DNA from: Clostridia bacterium
Lineage (GTDB): Bacteria; Bacillota; Clostridia; TANB77; CAG-508
Direction of reading: 5' to 3'
Length of the DNA: 64,000 bases
Assembly (NCBI GenBank): GCA_900768805.1
Contig: CAAGEF010000115.1
Location: 12,727 to 76,726, forward strand
Both the position numbers and the translations under genes were made by a program. The stretch's first letter is position 1. Each line of letters begins with the position of its first letter. Positions 26,469 to 35,148 of this stretch are shown one piece after another. The notes beneath the pieces were generated by a model. It made no database searches. It was given only the letters and a program-made list of their open reading frames with translations, and had not been told where the DNA came from.

Positions 26469-26901
26469 GTTCCTTTTTCTCCTCAATAATTTTCTTTCTC
26501 AATTCATTACATCTCTCATAACTTGAAGTATGAAATAATCCATCCACATAATTTACAACTTCACCAAAATCTACTTTATCTCCCTTAAACCATTCTGTTT
26601 TTGGTATTCTTGCAAAATCATAATGGCTATGACAAGTTCCTTCTATAGAAGATAAATAAGTAGCTGGGGAACAGTATAAAGCTGTAATTTTGTTTCCTGC
26701 ACCATTACTACCTGATAAACTTTTTAAGCGTTGTTCTATATTAGTTGTCTTACCAATTTTTACATTACCTTGTGGCATGCTTAACATTACATATATGTAT
26801 AATTGTTCATTGTCTAATATTGGTATGTCTTTTAATAAATGCATATTTTCTTCTGTATAAATAATAGGAGAGTGTGATTCTCCTTGTTTTTTCATATTCA
26901 T
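26449..26901 (-). CDS. GIY-YIG nuclease-like protein (T5orf172/MUG113 type)
   Basis: A 150-residue protein. YIYVML at about residue 34 and VKIGKTTNIEQRLKSLSGSN at about 47-67 form the GIY-YIG core in the MUG113/T5orf172 variant, where the motif is IYV...VKIGKT and the Arg of QRL is catalytic. H84 in CHSHYDF and E100 in KTEWFKG fit the remaining positions. Such phage proteins are presumed DNA endonucleases, some mobile. A weak AAAGGA site precedes the ATG. Confidence 0.75.
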   Translation of the reverse strand: MNMKKQGESHSPIIYTEENMHLLKDIPILDNEQLYIYVMLSMPQGNVKIGKTTNIEQRLKSLSGSNGAGNKITALYCSPATYLSSIEGTCHSHYDFARIPKTEWFKGDKVDFGEVVNYVDGLFHTSSYERCNELRKKIIEEKKEHEISNK

Positions 26902-26988
26902 CTTTTATATCCTTTTAATCCTTATTATCCTTATTATGTTTATTATATTTATAATATTATATATCCTTATTATCCTATTTATCTTTTT

Positions 26989-27031
26989 AATTATAAAAGA
27001 GAGTAGTAATAAATTTTCTGCTCTCTTTTAT
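26989..27031 (-). terminator. Terminator after the recombinase gene
   Basis: Arms ATAAAAGAGAG (26993-27003) and CTCTCTTTTAT (27021-27031) form an 11-base perfect stem with a 17-base loop. No long T-run follows. AT-rich CCTTATTAT direct repeats lie next to it (26925-26975). Confidence 0.5.
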
Positions 27032-27041
27032 CTGTATATTT

Positions 27042-28064
27042 TTATAAATCTTCAAGTCCTTTTACTTCTGAACCTTTAATACCATCTTTTGTAAAGAATT
27101 TACCAAAAGAATCAGAAGCTTCATTGTCATTGTAGATGTTTAGCATTTCTGAGCTACTCCACCCGAAATATTCTTGAATAACATCTGCTGGTAAACCAAT
27201 TCGAAATAGTCTAGAGCATAATTGATGTCTAAGAGCATGGAAATAAAAATCTCTACCTAAAATTTTTGAAATAGTATTGGTAAAGCTATTTAAAGTACTT
27301 ACTTTTAAAACTTCATCAGTATTTTGTTTAACAAATAGATACTCATTCTTTAATCCTAATCCTTTTCTCTTATTCATCCATAAATCAAAATATTTTTTAA
27401 AATCTAATAGTGTATATTTAGTTAAGGCTTTTCCTGCTGAACCTCTTCCTTTAGTTTTTATTTTCTCCGGCGTTTTATATAAAGCAGCATCAGTCATAAT
27501 ATTAGAATCATCAAAATATGAAACTTTATATCTTAATAATTCTGATTTTCTAGCTCCACCAAAAGCAGCAAGAGCAAAAGCACAAGCACATTGCAATTTT
27601 CCTTGTTCTACTAAAGTATCAAGTATCATTTGTACTTCTTCATCAGTAATAATAGTTTTATCTCTAACTACTTGTTTTACAGGAGATTCTACTTTTCTTA
27701 TAATTGGTTTATAATTTTTAATTTCATCGTCTAAAATATTCTCAATGTAATTGCTCATAGAAGATAGAGCTGATTTTACACGAGCTAGTCTATTAGAACT
27801 CCAATTCAAATCTGACATTGCATATTTTTGAAATTTTGCAATTTCTCTTTTTGTTAATTCAACAAAATATTTGTTATCATTATTTTCTAAGTTCCAACAG
27901 AAAAATATGTCCAAATCTGAATTATATCCATTAATAGTTCCTTTACTACGATCAATAGAAATAAGGTAATCTAAAAAATCATTTTTTAATTCAATATTTT
28001 TCTTATTAATTTTTTTTAATTTGTCTGGAGTAGTAATATTATTATAAATAGTAGTTCTTCCCAT
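27042..28064 (-). CDS. Tyrosine recombinase-like protein (YomM/MrpR-like by context)
   Basis: A 340-residue protein with an N-terminal SAM-like domain (residues about 22-115) and a catalytic domain. The key residues are present: R172 in GGARKSELL, a Lys at 203-205 in KIKTKGRG, H276-x-x-R279-H280 in FHALRH, W302 and Y311 in MLNIYND. It could therefore be active in strand exchange. It lies in the middle of the tail module, between the major tail protein and the tape measure, which is not where integrases usually lie. SPbeta encodes tyrosine-recombinase-fold proteins (YomM, and the repressor MrpR) outside its integration cassette, and YomM sits upstream of the tape measure YomI. A regulatory role is possible. 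No attachment site was seen next to it. Confidence 0.85.
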   Translation of the reverse strand: MGRTTIYNNITTPDKLKKINKKNIELKNDFLDYLISIDRSKGTINGYNSDLDIFFCWNLENNDNKYFVELTKREIAKFQKYAMSDLNWSSNRLARVKSALSSMSNYIENILDDEIKNYKPIIRKVESPVKQVVRDKTIITDEEVQMILDTLVEQGKLQCACAFALAAFGGARKSELLRYKVSYFDDSNIMTDAALYKTPEKIKTKGRGSAGKALTKYTLLDFKKYFDLWMNKRKGLGLKNEYLFVKQNTDEVLKVSTLNSFTNTISKILGRDFYFHALRHQLCSRLFRIGLPADVIQEYFGWSSSEMLNIYNDNEASDSFGKFFTKDGIKGSEVKGLEDL

Positions 28065-28101
28065 TTATTTTTCTCCTTTGTTGCATAAAAATAGAACAGT
28101 A

Positions 28102-28359
28102 TTATTCCTGTTCTATTTCATTTATAATTTCGTATGTAATTTCTACAGGTACTACAACCAAAAGAGTTTCTAGATCATTAGTATCACTTCTATAATAATT
28201 AATCATTTCATTTGCTAATTTTGAACTATTAAATTTACTACATCCTTCTATATCAGAAAAAGTATATTTTCCCCAATGTAAAGAACGTAAGTATTGAGTA
28301 TTATTATCTAATGTTGCAATAACATATTTCCTAACCATCTTTTCTTTATATTTTGTCAT
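28102..28359 (-). CDS. Small protein, function unknown
   Basis: An 85-residue protein: a basic start (MTKYKEKMVRKYVIATL), a hydrophilic middle and an acidic end (EITYEIINEIEQE). No motif. It overlaps nothing and lies 38 bases upstream of the recombinase, in the same transcript. Confidence 0.45.
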   Translation of the reverse strand: MTKYKEKMVRKYVIATLDNNTQYLRSLHWGKYTFSDIEGCSKFNSSKLANEMINYYRSDTNDLETLLVVVPVEITYEIINEIEQE

Positions 28360-28380
28360 AATTTTCCCTTTATATCTTTT

Positions 28381-28605
28381 TTAATCTAATTCATGATTAC
28401 ACCATGCTTGATATAATGGATAAGATTCTTTCCTATCAAAAATCATTACTAATATGTCATTACCAGTTTTTTCATCAACACTTGTATATATATCTATTGG
28501 ATATAAACCATTCTTAATATATAACAAATATTGTTTTGGATTTACAATTCGACATACTTCACATGATGAATAATCTCTTGGTTGTAAATTACTTTCTATT
28601 ATCAT
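28381..28605 (-). CDS. Small protein, function unknown
   Basis: A 74-residue protein, with residues such as CEVCRIVNPKQYLLYIKNGLYPIDIYTSVDE. Two cysteines (CEVC near residue 16) alone are not enough for a zinc site. It has a TAGGAGAAAAAGG site and starts just after a terminator. Confidence 0.45.
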   Translation of the reverse strand: MIIESNLQPRDYSSCEVCRIVNPKQYLLYIKNGLYPIDIYTSVDEKTGNDILVMIFDRKESYPLYQAWCNHELD

Positions 28606-28621
28606 TTCCTTTTTCTCCTAA

Positions 28622-28670
28622 AAATAAAAAAAGGGGATATAATTACATGAATAGTAAATTATACCCCCTT
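28622..28670 (-). terminator. Terminator between small accessory genes
   Basis: Stem AAGGGG-x-ATAATT / AATTAT-x-CCCCTT (arms 28631-28644 and 28657-28670) followed on the minus strand by TTTTTTTATTTTT. Strong rho-independent form. Confidence 0.75.
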
Positions 28671-28707
28671 AAAAATTTTATATTTAAATCATTTAAATCA
28701 CTATTCA

Positions 28708-29067
28708 TTATTCATTTTTTGTAACATTAGATTTTCTTACCATCTTGGGTGTTACACTTTTCCCTGTGTTTTCATCTTTTGTTTCATTTGTCTTTTTAAT
28801 ATTTCCATAAACCATATCAATAGCGTCAGAAATTTTATGATGAAAATCAATTTTATTTGTTAAATCACATTTATCAAATTTTTCTTTAGCTGCTTCTTTA
28901 GAAATTGCTTTTTCTAAAAAATCGGAAGCAGTTTCAAAAATTGTTTTGCAATTATCTGAACAATATAAAACATGCCAAGGTTCTTTATTTTTGTCCTCTT
29001 CACATGAAGGACAATATGAGTACTTTTTTGAGCATACAATACATTTTCTATTTTCTTTTCTTGCCAT
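28708..29067 (-). CDS. Zinc-finger accessory protein
   Basis: A 119-residue protein with CIVC (9-12), CPSC (19-22) and CSDNC (31-35), all in the first 40 residues, then a helical region (SDFLEKAISKEAAKEKFDK) and a lysine/threonine-rich tail. The zinc-ribbon start plus helix resembles small transcription or assembly factors common in SPbeta-type phages. It is read after the HNH endonuclease, 30 bases away. Confidence 0.55.
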   Translation of the reverse strand: MARKENRKCIVCSKKYSYCPSCEEDKNKEPWHVLYCSDNCKTIFETASDFLEKAISKEAAKEKFDKCDLTNKIDFHHKISDAIDMVYGNIKKTNETKDENTGKSVTPKMVRKSNVTKNE

Positions 29068-29097
29068 TTGCTTTTACTCCTTTCATAAATTTTAATT

Positions 29098-30381
29098 TTA
29101 TGTAGTTATTACTTTATTCACATTTTCTGGTTTTAAAATATTACCAGCTAAATATGACTCTATTGTAAAAGGAATATCTATTCCCAATACTTTTCTTTTA
29201 TTATTTATATATTCTTCTAATTGTTCTGGTGTGTTATTAAGTGTCCCATATGTATTATGAAAAGAACCAGGAATTGAATGGTTATGACATTCTTTACATA
29301 ATAAAATAGCATTATTATCTTCGTACCTTAAATCTTTATAAGTAGAGAAATTATATATGTGATGCATTTCTTTTATAATATTCTTAGTCTTTCCACAACA
29401 TTGACATGTATAAAAACATTTTTTATAATTTCGTTTTATCCATCTTTTATATTCAAGAGAATTTCTTTCTTTAACTCGTTCAGGTGTAATTCCACCTTTC
29501 CAATTATGATTGTTTTCTTTTGATATTTTACTTAACCATAAGCATCCACAAGATTGAATTTTTTCACTTTTTAAATGACTTGATAATATACTTTTATGTT
29601 TTGTACCACAATCACAATCACAAAACCAATATGTTCCTTGTCCTTGTTCTGTTCTTTCTTTATCTAATTCTTTAACAGTAAGATAATTAAACTTTTTACC
29701 AACTAAATTTTCAATGTTATAATGAGTTTCTTTTACGCATTTGTGACAATTAAAATTATATGTAACTGAATTATCTATTTCTCTTAAATAATCTTCATGC
29801 GAATTATTTTTACATTTCCACCATACTTTTTGTTTAGAATGAGAAGTATATTCATAGGGACTTTTTTTATTTTTATCTGACCATATTGTTACAACTTCTG
29901 GATACAAATATCCTAATGAATTAGTTAAACATACACGTTTACCAGAACAATAAGGACAATTATGCGAATGACTAAAATTTGAAGCTAGTAAGTCATAATC
30001 TGGATGTGTATTATTATTTTGACATTTTAGCCAAATTTTTTTCTTTGATGAACCTTTTGATATTTCAAAAGGTGATATTTTATTTTTTTCTGACCAAATC
30101 GTTTTTAAATAAGTTTCTCCATAATTATCTATTATATATTGTCCAATAGAATTGCATTCTGGACATTCTATTTTAGTTCTTAAACTAGTTATATTATTCA
30201 AATTTTTTTGATAAGATTTATGAATATCTCTGTTACATTTAAACCAATATTTTAAGTTTGAACAATATGAAACTTGTTCAGGCTTTTCATTATTTAAATT
30301 ATAATCCCATAATTTTAAATAATCTTGTTTATTATTTTCTAAACACCATTCATAAAAACTCTTATTTATTTTATTTTTCAT
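29098..30381 (-). CDS. Free-standing HNH homing endonuclease with zinc ribbons
   Basis: A 427-residue protein from ATG 30381 (GGAGGATATATG); the reading frame runs 23 codons further, without a ribosome-binding site. N-terminal part: three repeated units of the zinc-ribbon type (WSEKNKISPFE...C...C and WSDKNKKSPYEYTS...C...C; about residues 15-230), as in DUF4379-like mobile nucleases. Middle: CDCDCGTKHKSILSSHL and HNHNWKGGIT. C-terminal HNH core: CQCCGKTKNIIKEMHHIYNF then NNAILLCKECHNHSI. It lies 158 bases downstream of the last exon of the intron-split major tail protein, and so may be the homing partner of that ORF-less intron. Product: a site-specific DNA nick or break. Confidence 0.8.
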   Translation of the reverse strand: MKNKINKSFYEWCLENNKQDYLKLWDYNLNNEKPEQVSYCSNLKYWFKCNRDIHKSYQKNLNNITSLRTKIECPECNSIGQYIIDNYGETYLKTIWSEKNKISPFEISKGSSKKKIWLKCQNNNTHPDYDLLASNFSHSHNCPYCSGKRVCLTNSLGYLYPEVVTIWSDKNKKSPYEYTSHSKQKVWWKCKNNSHEDYLREIDNSVTYNFNCHKCVKETHYNIENLVGKKFNYLTVKELDKERTEQGQGTYWFCDCDCGTKHKSILSSHLKSEKIQSCGCLWLSKISKENNHNWKGGITPERVKERNSLEYKRWIKRNYKKCFYTCQCCGKTKNIIKEMHHIYNFSTYKDLRYEDNNAILLCKECHNHSIPGSFHNTYGTLNNTPEQLEEYINNKRKVLGIDIPFTIESYLAGNILKPENVNKVITT

Positions 30382-30420
30382 ATATCCTCCGTAGATATTT
30401 ATATTATTTCCGATACTTAA

Positions 30421-30457
30421 ATAAAAATAGAAGAGATGTTCGGAATACATCTCTTCT
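30421..30457 (-). terminator. Terminator upstream of the HNH gene
   Basis: Arms AGAAGAGATGT (30429-30439) and ACATCTCTTCT (30447-30457) form a perfect 11-base stem. It is followed on the minus strand by ATTTTTATTT. Confidence 0.75.
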
Positions 30458-30490
30458 CAATAAGAATAGCTAGTTCTTATCTATCTATTT

Positions 30491-30525
30491 TTAAAAAGAG
30501 TAATAAGTTTTGACACTTATTACTC
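30491..30525 (-). terminator. Terminator of the major tail gene
   Basis: Perfect ten-base stem GAGTAATAAG / CTTATTACTC (30498-30507 and 30516-30525) followed on the minus strand by TTTTTAAAAA. It lies right after the stop of the last exon (30539). Confidence 0.75.
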
Positions 30526-30538
30526 CTAATAGTTTTAT

Positions 30539-30613
30539 TTATTCTTCATCATCGTCAGAAGCGATATAAATAGAATAAAGTTCCTTATCTGCGCTACAAT
30601 ACAGATTAAATAC
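30539..30613 (-). CDS. Major tail protein, exon 2 (24 residues)
   Basis: A short last exon coding VFNLYCSADKELYSIYIASDDDEE and ending TAA. It is in frame with exon 1 when the intron is removed. Joining gives ...GDLQVN-VFNLYCSADKELY, which continues the beta-strand pattern of exon 1. Without splicing the protein ends seven or so codons after QVN in an intron-derived LFAA tail. A normal annotation would miss this exon. Confidence 0.75.
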   Translation of the reverse strand, partial: VFNLYCSADKELYSIYIASDDDEE

Positions 30614-30948
30614 CCTCGATTTCTCGATATTTTATTAGGGTTTAGAGCACATCATCACCTTATTAATAAATAAGGGCAAGGCACTTCTGGTATACGAATT
30701 GCACGTATCCATACAGACTTCATAAACTAACTAGAGTTCGTATGTCTTGCTCGTTACACCTTCTAAAATGTCACCATTTTAGCTTGGCACTGGATTACCA
30801 TTTTACAGGCTTCCCTGTTAGCATGAATATTAAGTAATCATTTCCTATTACAAACTATACGTTATTCACACACCCTATATTTATAGGTTCACCTTGTTTA
30901 TTTTTAATACATCGCTGTATTAGTGAACTATCATGCAGCAAATAGAAA
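30614..30948 (-). ncRNA. ORF-less group I intron in the major tail protein
   Basis: 335 bases. The 5' site is supported by P1: exon end GGTGAAT pairs with GTTCACT at 30922-30928, with a U-G wobble at the cut and seven pairs including one more wobble. The core has the P/Q type sequences of group IA introns: AACAGGGAAGCC then GGTAATCCAGTGCC, as in the T4 td family. The intron ends in G. I set the end at 30614 from protein continuity; it could be off by one base. No reading frame longer than a few residues lies inside it. Confidence 0.78.
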
Positions 30949-31668
30949 ATTCACCTGAAGATCTCCCTTGTACTCAATTGTACTTTCAGTCGTAAGACCA
31001 ATACTTACCTCTGGAGATACTTGGAATGAAGGCAGAACAATGTAGCAAGCACGAACTGTATCTGCACTACAAGGGTCTACACAAAGAGCTTTAAGAGTAA
31101 GCTTAACTGTTCCTGGGAACTTATCAGCTTTGTTACGAATTGCAACACCATCTTTAACAGCTCTATTGTATTTAACAACATACTGAGTCTCATTTGCATC
31201 AGTAGGAGGAGTAAGTACACCTGCTGTTGTTAAACCAAATTCTGTATCAGAAGCACCAACAGCCTGTTCATAAGATTTGCCCATTGTACCATTAGTTGCT
31301 AATGCATTAACTTTAACTGTACCCTGTACATAATCTTTTAAAGTAACTGTAGCACCAGCTTTTACAGTAATAATTTTAGGCATAGTAATAGTAGCAGTAT
31401 CAGAAGCTACTTCTTTACCAGAACCAGAAGCTTCACCGATTACGTTAAGATTTAACATAGCGTTAGTAGCAGTAAAAGTACCTGCTTTGCCCTGCCAGAA
31501 TTTCTTAATCAGTGTTCCGTCCTTGTCCTTTGCCTCTTTTGCTTCCGCAGAAATTTCAATAGTTGCTTCAGATAACTGAGTCAGAGTATAAAGTGGATTA
31601 CCATCAAAATCTTCTGCAAGAGCCATCTGAATTCTGTCAATAATAAGGTCATCTAATTTAAATGCCAT
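30949..31668 (-). CDS. Major tail protein, exon 1 (240 residues)
   Basis: Starts MAFKLDDLIIDRIQMAL at ATG 31668, with AAAGGAG 8-14 bases upstream; the frame can be read from a TTG six codons earlier, inside the ribosome-binding site. It is a beta-rich protein with N-terminal and C-terminal parts typical of tail tube proteins (ATIEISAEAKEAKD; GTVKLTLKALCVDPC; SFQVSPEVSIGLTTESTIEYKGDLQVN). Spliced length is 264 residues. It forms the tail tube through which DNA leaves. The GC-richer codon choice, shared with the capsid genes, is in line with a very highly expressed protein. Confidence 0.8.
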
Positions 31669-31711
31669 ATTTGTTTCTCCTTTCAAATTAATTTTTGAGT
31701 AGTTTAAATAT

Positions 31712-31740
31712 AAAAATAAGAGAGTAAAAATTACTCTCTT
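31712..31740 (-). terminator. Terminator upstream of the major tail gene
   Basis: Ten-base perfect stem AAGAGAGTAA / TTACTCTCTT (31718-31727, 31731-31740) followed on the minus strand by ATTTTTATATTT. A degenerate copy of the recurrent motif (31688-31706) lies between it and the major tail start. Confidence 0.7.
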
Positions 31741-31767
31741 TAAAGCGAAATTTTATTATTAAAATTT

Positions 31768-32625
31768 TTAAATACTTCTCATAAAATTTAAAGCATTTTC
31801 ATCTAATCCTTTAACATCAACCATGCCAGAATACATTCCTGACATAAGGGCAGTAGTACTTTCATAGATTTGTAATCTTTGTACACTGTCCATAAATTGA
31901 ACAATACCTACTTCTTTTAAATCATTTAAGCTATATTTGAAGCCGGGATGATTAATACATGAAGATATTAAAGGTAATAATATTGATTCAAAATGATTAT
32001 CTTTTTTAGAATGTAATAACATCTTTTCTTCTTCGATAATAGATTCCTTTGTTGCTTTTCCTTTTGCTTTTTCAACTTTTGGATGAATATTAAACATTAA
32101 TCGTAAATATTCAGATATACAGTGATAAGTCTGTTCTGAAATTTCCAAGTTTTGTTCTTTGTTATATAAAGTTATCTCTTGATTATCTTTCGTTTGTTTA
32201 GTACATAGTTCAAATAATTGAAAATCAACATCACCAAATAAAATAGAAGTAGATTCTTTATCTAATCTTTTAATAAGAATACAAAATAATTGATAATCTG
32301 AAATCTTATTCCAATCTATTCCTAAATTCCATAATTGTAATCTATAAGAAGTAGTATTAGAAACAAATGGATTTAGCATAATATAAAATTTTTCTTCTTT
32401 ATAATCCAATATATTTTTTATTGTAGGTTGAAAAATAGTTATATCATTTGTATCAGGACACTTGATTGTATATGGTTCACCAAAGTACATTTGTAATTTA
32501 TCAAAATTAAATTCGGTACTTTTAGAAGAAGTGGCAGTAGATTTGCTATTTTGATTTTTTATTTGATTTTCAATTTGTTTAAAATGGTTATTATTCAATT
32601 CATAATTAGAATTATTAATATCCAT
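31768..32625 (-). CDS. Tail-associated protein, function unknown
   Basis: A 285-residue protein starting MDINNSNYELNNNHFKQIENQ. It is Asn/Ser rich at the N-terminus and helical afterwards. The last 70 residues (SSCINHPGFKYSLNDLKEVGIVQFMDSVQRL) look like a conserved domain, but I cannot name it. It overlaps the previous gene by 11 bases, so it is coupled to it. It may be a head-tail or tail completion factor from its place just before the tail tube protein. Confidence 0.5.
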   Translation of the reverse strand: MDINNSNYELNNNHFKQIENQIKNQNSKSTATSSKSTEFNFDKLQMYFGEPYTIKCPDTNDITIFQPTIKNILDYKEEKFYIMLNPFVSNTTSYRLQLWNLGIDWNKISDYQLFCILIKRLDKESTSILFGDVDFQLFELCTKQTKDNQEITLYNKEQNLEISEQTYHCISEYLRLMFNIHPKVEKAKGKATKESIIEEEKMLLHSKKDNHFESILLPLISSCINHPGFKYSLNDLKEVGIVQFMDSVQRLQIYESTTALMSGMYSGMVDVKGLDENALNFMRSI

Positions 32626-33199
32626 ATAATCCTTTATTAATTTTATTATTTATATTATTTGGAGTTGTAGTTTCATAAATAAATTCTCTATAGTAATAAC
32701 CATTTTCTGCAATTCTTCCTCGGTCAGAGATTTTTTCTAGATGAATGCCAAAAGCATTTGACCAATCAAATTCAGATTGAATAATCATGGCTAATAAATC
32801 TTGCCTAGCCATTCCCCAATCTGTAATATAATCTTCTTCATGAGATACTGTTCTAAAGATAATATTTTTAATTATTAAATCATCTCTATAACGTGGTTGT
32901 TCAATTTCATTAACTTCAAAGCATACAAAATTTTTTACTTTACTTTGTATTTCAGGAATTTTAAGAAAATTAAAGATGTTTACATTTCGATATGAATCAC
33001 CATTTTCTGTATCTTTTAAGTTTGTATTATGTAAAGCAGAAAGTAAATCTGAATTTTTACATAACATATTTATAATTTTATATTTATATCTTTCAATATC
33101 GTTATAAAAAAATCCTTTACCGTCTTGATGGCTTCTATTTATTATATCTTGCATCTCAGAAGATAGTTTCGGTTCTTTTTCTTTAATAACAAAACCCAT
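32615..33199 (-). CDS. Head-tail joining or tail completion protein candidate
   Basis: A 194-residue protein, MGFVIKEKEPKLSSEMQDI, ending NINNKINKGLYGY. Its size, its place between the connector cluster and the tube protein, and the phrase QPRYRDDLIIKNIIFRTVSHEEDYITDWGMARQDLLAMIIQSEFDWS (a compact mixed alpha/beta domain) recall tail completion proteins. The start overlaps the previous stop (TAATG). No family confirmed. Confidence 0.5.
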   Translation of the reverse strand: MGFVIKEKEPKLSSEMQDIINRSHQDGKGFFYNDIERYKYKIINMLCKNSDLLSALHNTNLKDTENGDSYRNVNIFNFLKIPEIQSKVKNFVCFEVNEIEQPRYRDDLIIKNIIFRTVSHEEDYITDWGMARQDLLAMIIQSEFDWSNAFGIHLEKISDRGRIAENGYYYREFIYETTTPNNINNKINKGLYGY

Positions 33200-34347
33200 T
33201 AAGCAACTACCTCCATTTCTACAAAATCATAATAAGTTTTATATTCATCATATATTTTTATAGTTACAATATATTTAATTAAGTCCTTATTAATAGCAGC
33301 GATAGTGAACATATTTTTATCAATAGATATATCAAAATAAGAACTTAATTCTGATAATCTATCAGTATAATCTTCATTATCAATAAGGATATGCCATTTA
33401 CAATTTTCATTAATATTTTCTATATTTGGAATAGCTTTAATTATTTGTGGTTGTCCATTAACATGCAATTTATTATTTACTTTTGATAATTTCCATGTTA
33501 AAGAAGAATTTGTTATTTCTTCTGAAATTTCTATATCAGACTTTGTTGGTTTTATACTTGATTCAATAAAATTACAAATCATATGTATATTAGAGTCATT
33601 AAAAAATTCTTCATCAACTCCACAAAAATCTGTATGTTCATTATAATGTGTTTGAGATAAAATGAATTTTGAAATTCCTAAAGGAAAAGTATCCATTGCT
33701 TTAGTAATTTCATAAGTCTTTGGATGTATTGTATTGTCAGTAATCATAAATCTTTTTCCATAATCAAGCTCTCTAATAAAATCATTAGTTGGGACTATAA
33801 AAGAAGTCTGATTTTCTATACTAGTTACAAATCCGTCATTCCAAATGCCGGAGTTGTAATTATTTCTATCTCTAACACATCCTAAACATTTTCGATATTT
33901 TTTATCCTTATCTAGCCATTCAAATAACCAATTACATTTTAAAACATTATATCTGTCAAAATCGCCTTTATCTTTTCCAACGATAATCCATTTTTCAATA
34001 AGTTTAGTATTATCGTCTTGTATATCAATGTAATAACCAAGTCTATGTTTTTGATCAGATGAGTCATCAAAAATAATTTCAGGATTTATTCCTGGTCTAA
34101 ATTGAATCATATATTCAACTTGATCTTTTTCAATTGTATATGTCTTTATTTTTAAAAATCTAAATTCAAGTTCTACAGGTTCATTATCTTTATAAATTTC
34201 TGACATATAACAATTATAAAGTTTACCTTTTCTATAAGTCGTAGAATTTGCGAATGTTTCATTCATTACCATATCCGCAGACTCTTTAAATTGCTCTCCT
34301 ATAATAGTAGAAGAGTAATGTTTTTGCATATTTTCAAAAGAAGGCAT
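33199..34347 (-). CDS. Neck/head-closure region protein, function unknown
   Basis: A 382-residue protein. The middle is beta-rich (VELEFRFLKIKTYTIEKDQVEYMIQF; YYIDIQDDNTKLIEKWIIVGKDKGDFDRY). The last 80 residues resemble an Ig-like domain (ENCKWHILIDNEDYTDRLSELSSYFDISIDKNMFTIAAIN). The context (after the capsid, before the tube) suggests a neck or adaptor. AAAGGAGG site. Confidence 0.5.
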   Translation of the reverse strand: MPSFENMQKHYSSTIIGEQFKESADMVMNETFANSTTYRKGKLYNCYMSEIYKDNEPVELEFRFLKIKTYTIEKDQVEYMIQFRPGINPEIIFDDSSDQKHRLGYYIDIQDDNTKLIEKWIIVGKDKGDFDRYNVLKCNWLFEWLDKDKKYRKCLGCVRDRNNYNSGIWNDGFVTSIENQTSFIVPTNDFIRELDYGKRFMITDNTIHPKTYEITKAMDTFPLGISKFILSQTHYNEHTDFCGVDEEFFNDSNIHMICNFIESSIKPTKSDIEISEEITNSSLTWKLSKVNNKLHVNGQPQIIKAIPNIENINENCKWHILIDNEDYTDRLSELSSYFDISIDKNMFTIAAINKDLIKYIVTIKIYDEYKTYYDFVEMEVVA

Positions 34348-34361
34348 AATTATTCCTCCTT

Positions 34362-34688
34362 TTAAATTTTCATAATTTCAGCACCAGCATCTAAAATTAA
34401 TTTTCTATAAGTCTTAAAATCAAAATTAGGACTATTAAATTCAATTAAAGCTGCTTGTAATAAACTCATTGTAGTTACAAGTTCAGGTGGTTCTAATAAT
34501 AATTCATTCATTCCACCCATTTTTAATAACAATCCCTTAAAACAGTCATTGATATCAACATCTTGATATTCATAAGCTGTTTGTTTATCTACACATAATA
34601 ATAAAAAGAAAATACTTCCTCGTAATGATTTCTTAGTTTGTTCAATTTGTTTCTCTGAAAAATTTCCATATAAATGTTTATAACTCAT
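34362..34688 (-). CDS. Small head-tail region protein, function unknown
   Basis: A 108-residue protein: MSYKHLYGNFSEKQIEQTKKSLRGSIFFLLLCVDKQ..., helical throughout, with a hydrophobic FFLLLC stretch that may be packed in an oligomer. It may be a connector component. Weak ribosome-binding site; 14-15 bases from both neighbours. Confidence 0.45.
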   Translation of the reverse strand: MSYKHLYGNFSEKQIEQTKKSLRGSIFFLLLCVDKQTAYEYQDVDINDCFKGLLLKMGGMNELLLEPPELVTTMSLLQAALIEFNSPNFDFKTYRKLILDAGAEIMKI

Positions 34689-34703
34689 AATTATTCTATC
34701 TTA

Positions 34704-35129
34704 TTAAATATTAATATATCCATAATCACGAACATATTTTTTGTGTTTACGTTCAAGTGATTCAAGACGTTCAATATTAACTTTATAATTGGATTGAATT
34801 TTCTTTTCAGTACTTCCACCAATTACGACTGCCATATTAAGAGCTGAATCAATTTTTGGACGCATCCAGCATATTACAAAACCATCAGAGAATAATTTTT
34901 TAACAAACTCATTATCAGATTCTTCATCTATTGAATTAACTAATTTAAAAGAAAATTCTTCGATTTCATCATTAAAATTAATTTCAGAAAATACTTTTCT
35001 TACATAAGGAAATGCAATAATTTCTTTCATCCATTCACGCATTGTTTGACGTGCAAATTCTTTATCTTTATAAAATTCAGGATCGTATTTTTTCATATAT
35101 GAACAAGAGTAAATATCTTCATATTCCAT
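34704..35129 (-). CDS. Small head-tail region protein, function unknown
   Basis: A 141-residue protein beginning MEYEDIYSCSYMKKYDPEFY. It has IGGSTEKKIQSNYKVNIERLESLERKHKKYVRDYGYINI at the end, which suggests a helical, basic C-terminal tail. It lies right after the IF2-N-containing gene in the same operon. Perhaps a connector. Confidence 0.45.
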   Translation of the reverse strand: MEYEDIYSCSYMKKYDPEFYKDKEFARQTMREWMKEIIAFPYVRKVFSEINFNDEIEEFSFKLVNSIDEESDNEFVKKLFSDGFVICWMRPKIDSALNMAVVIGGSTEKKIQSNYKVNIERLESLERKHKKYVRDYGYINI

Positions 35130-35148
35130 AATTTACCCTCGCTTTCTT

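Noticed and set aside
26925..26975. An attachment site at the CCTTATTAT repeats near the recombinase
   Set aside because: The repeats are simple AT-rich sequence with no second copy elsewhere that I can see.
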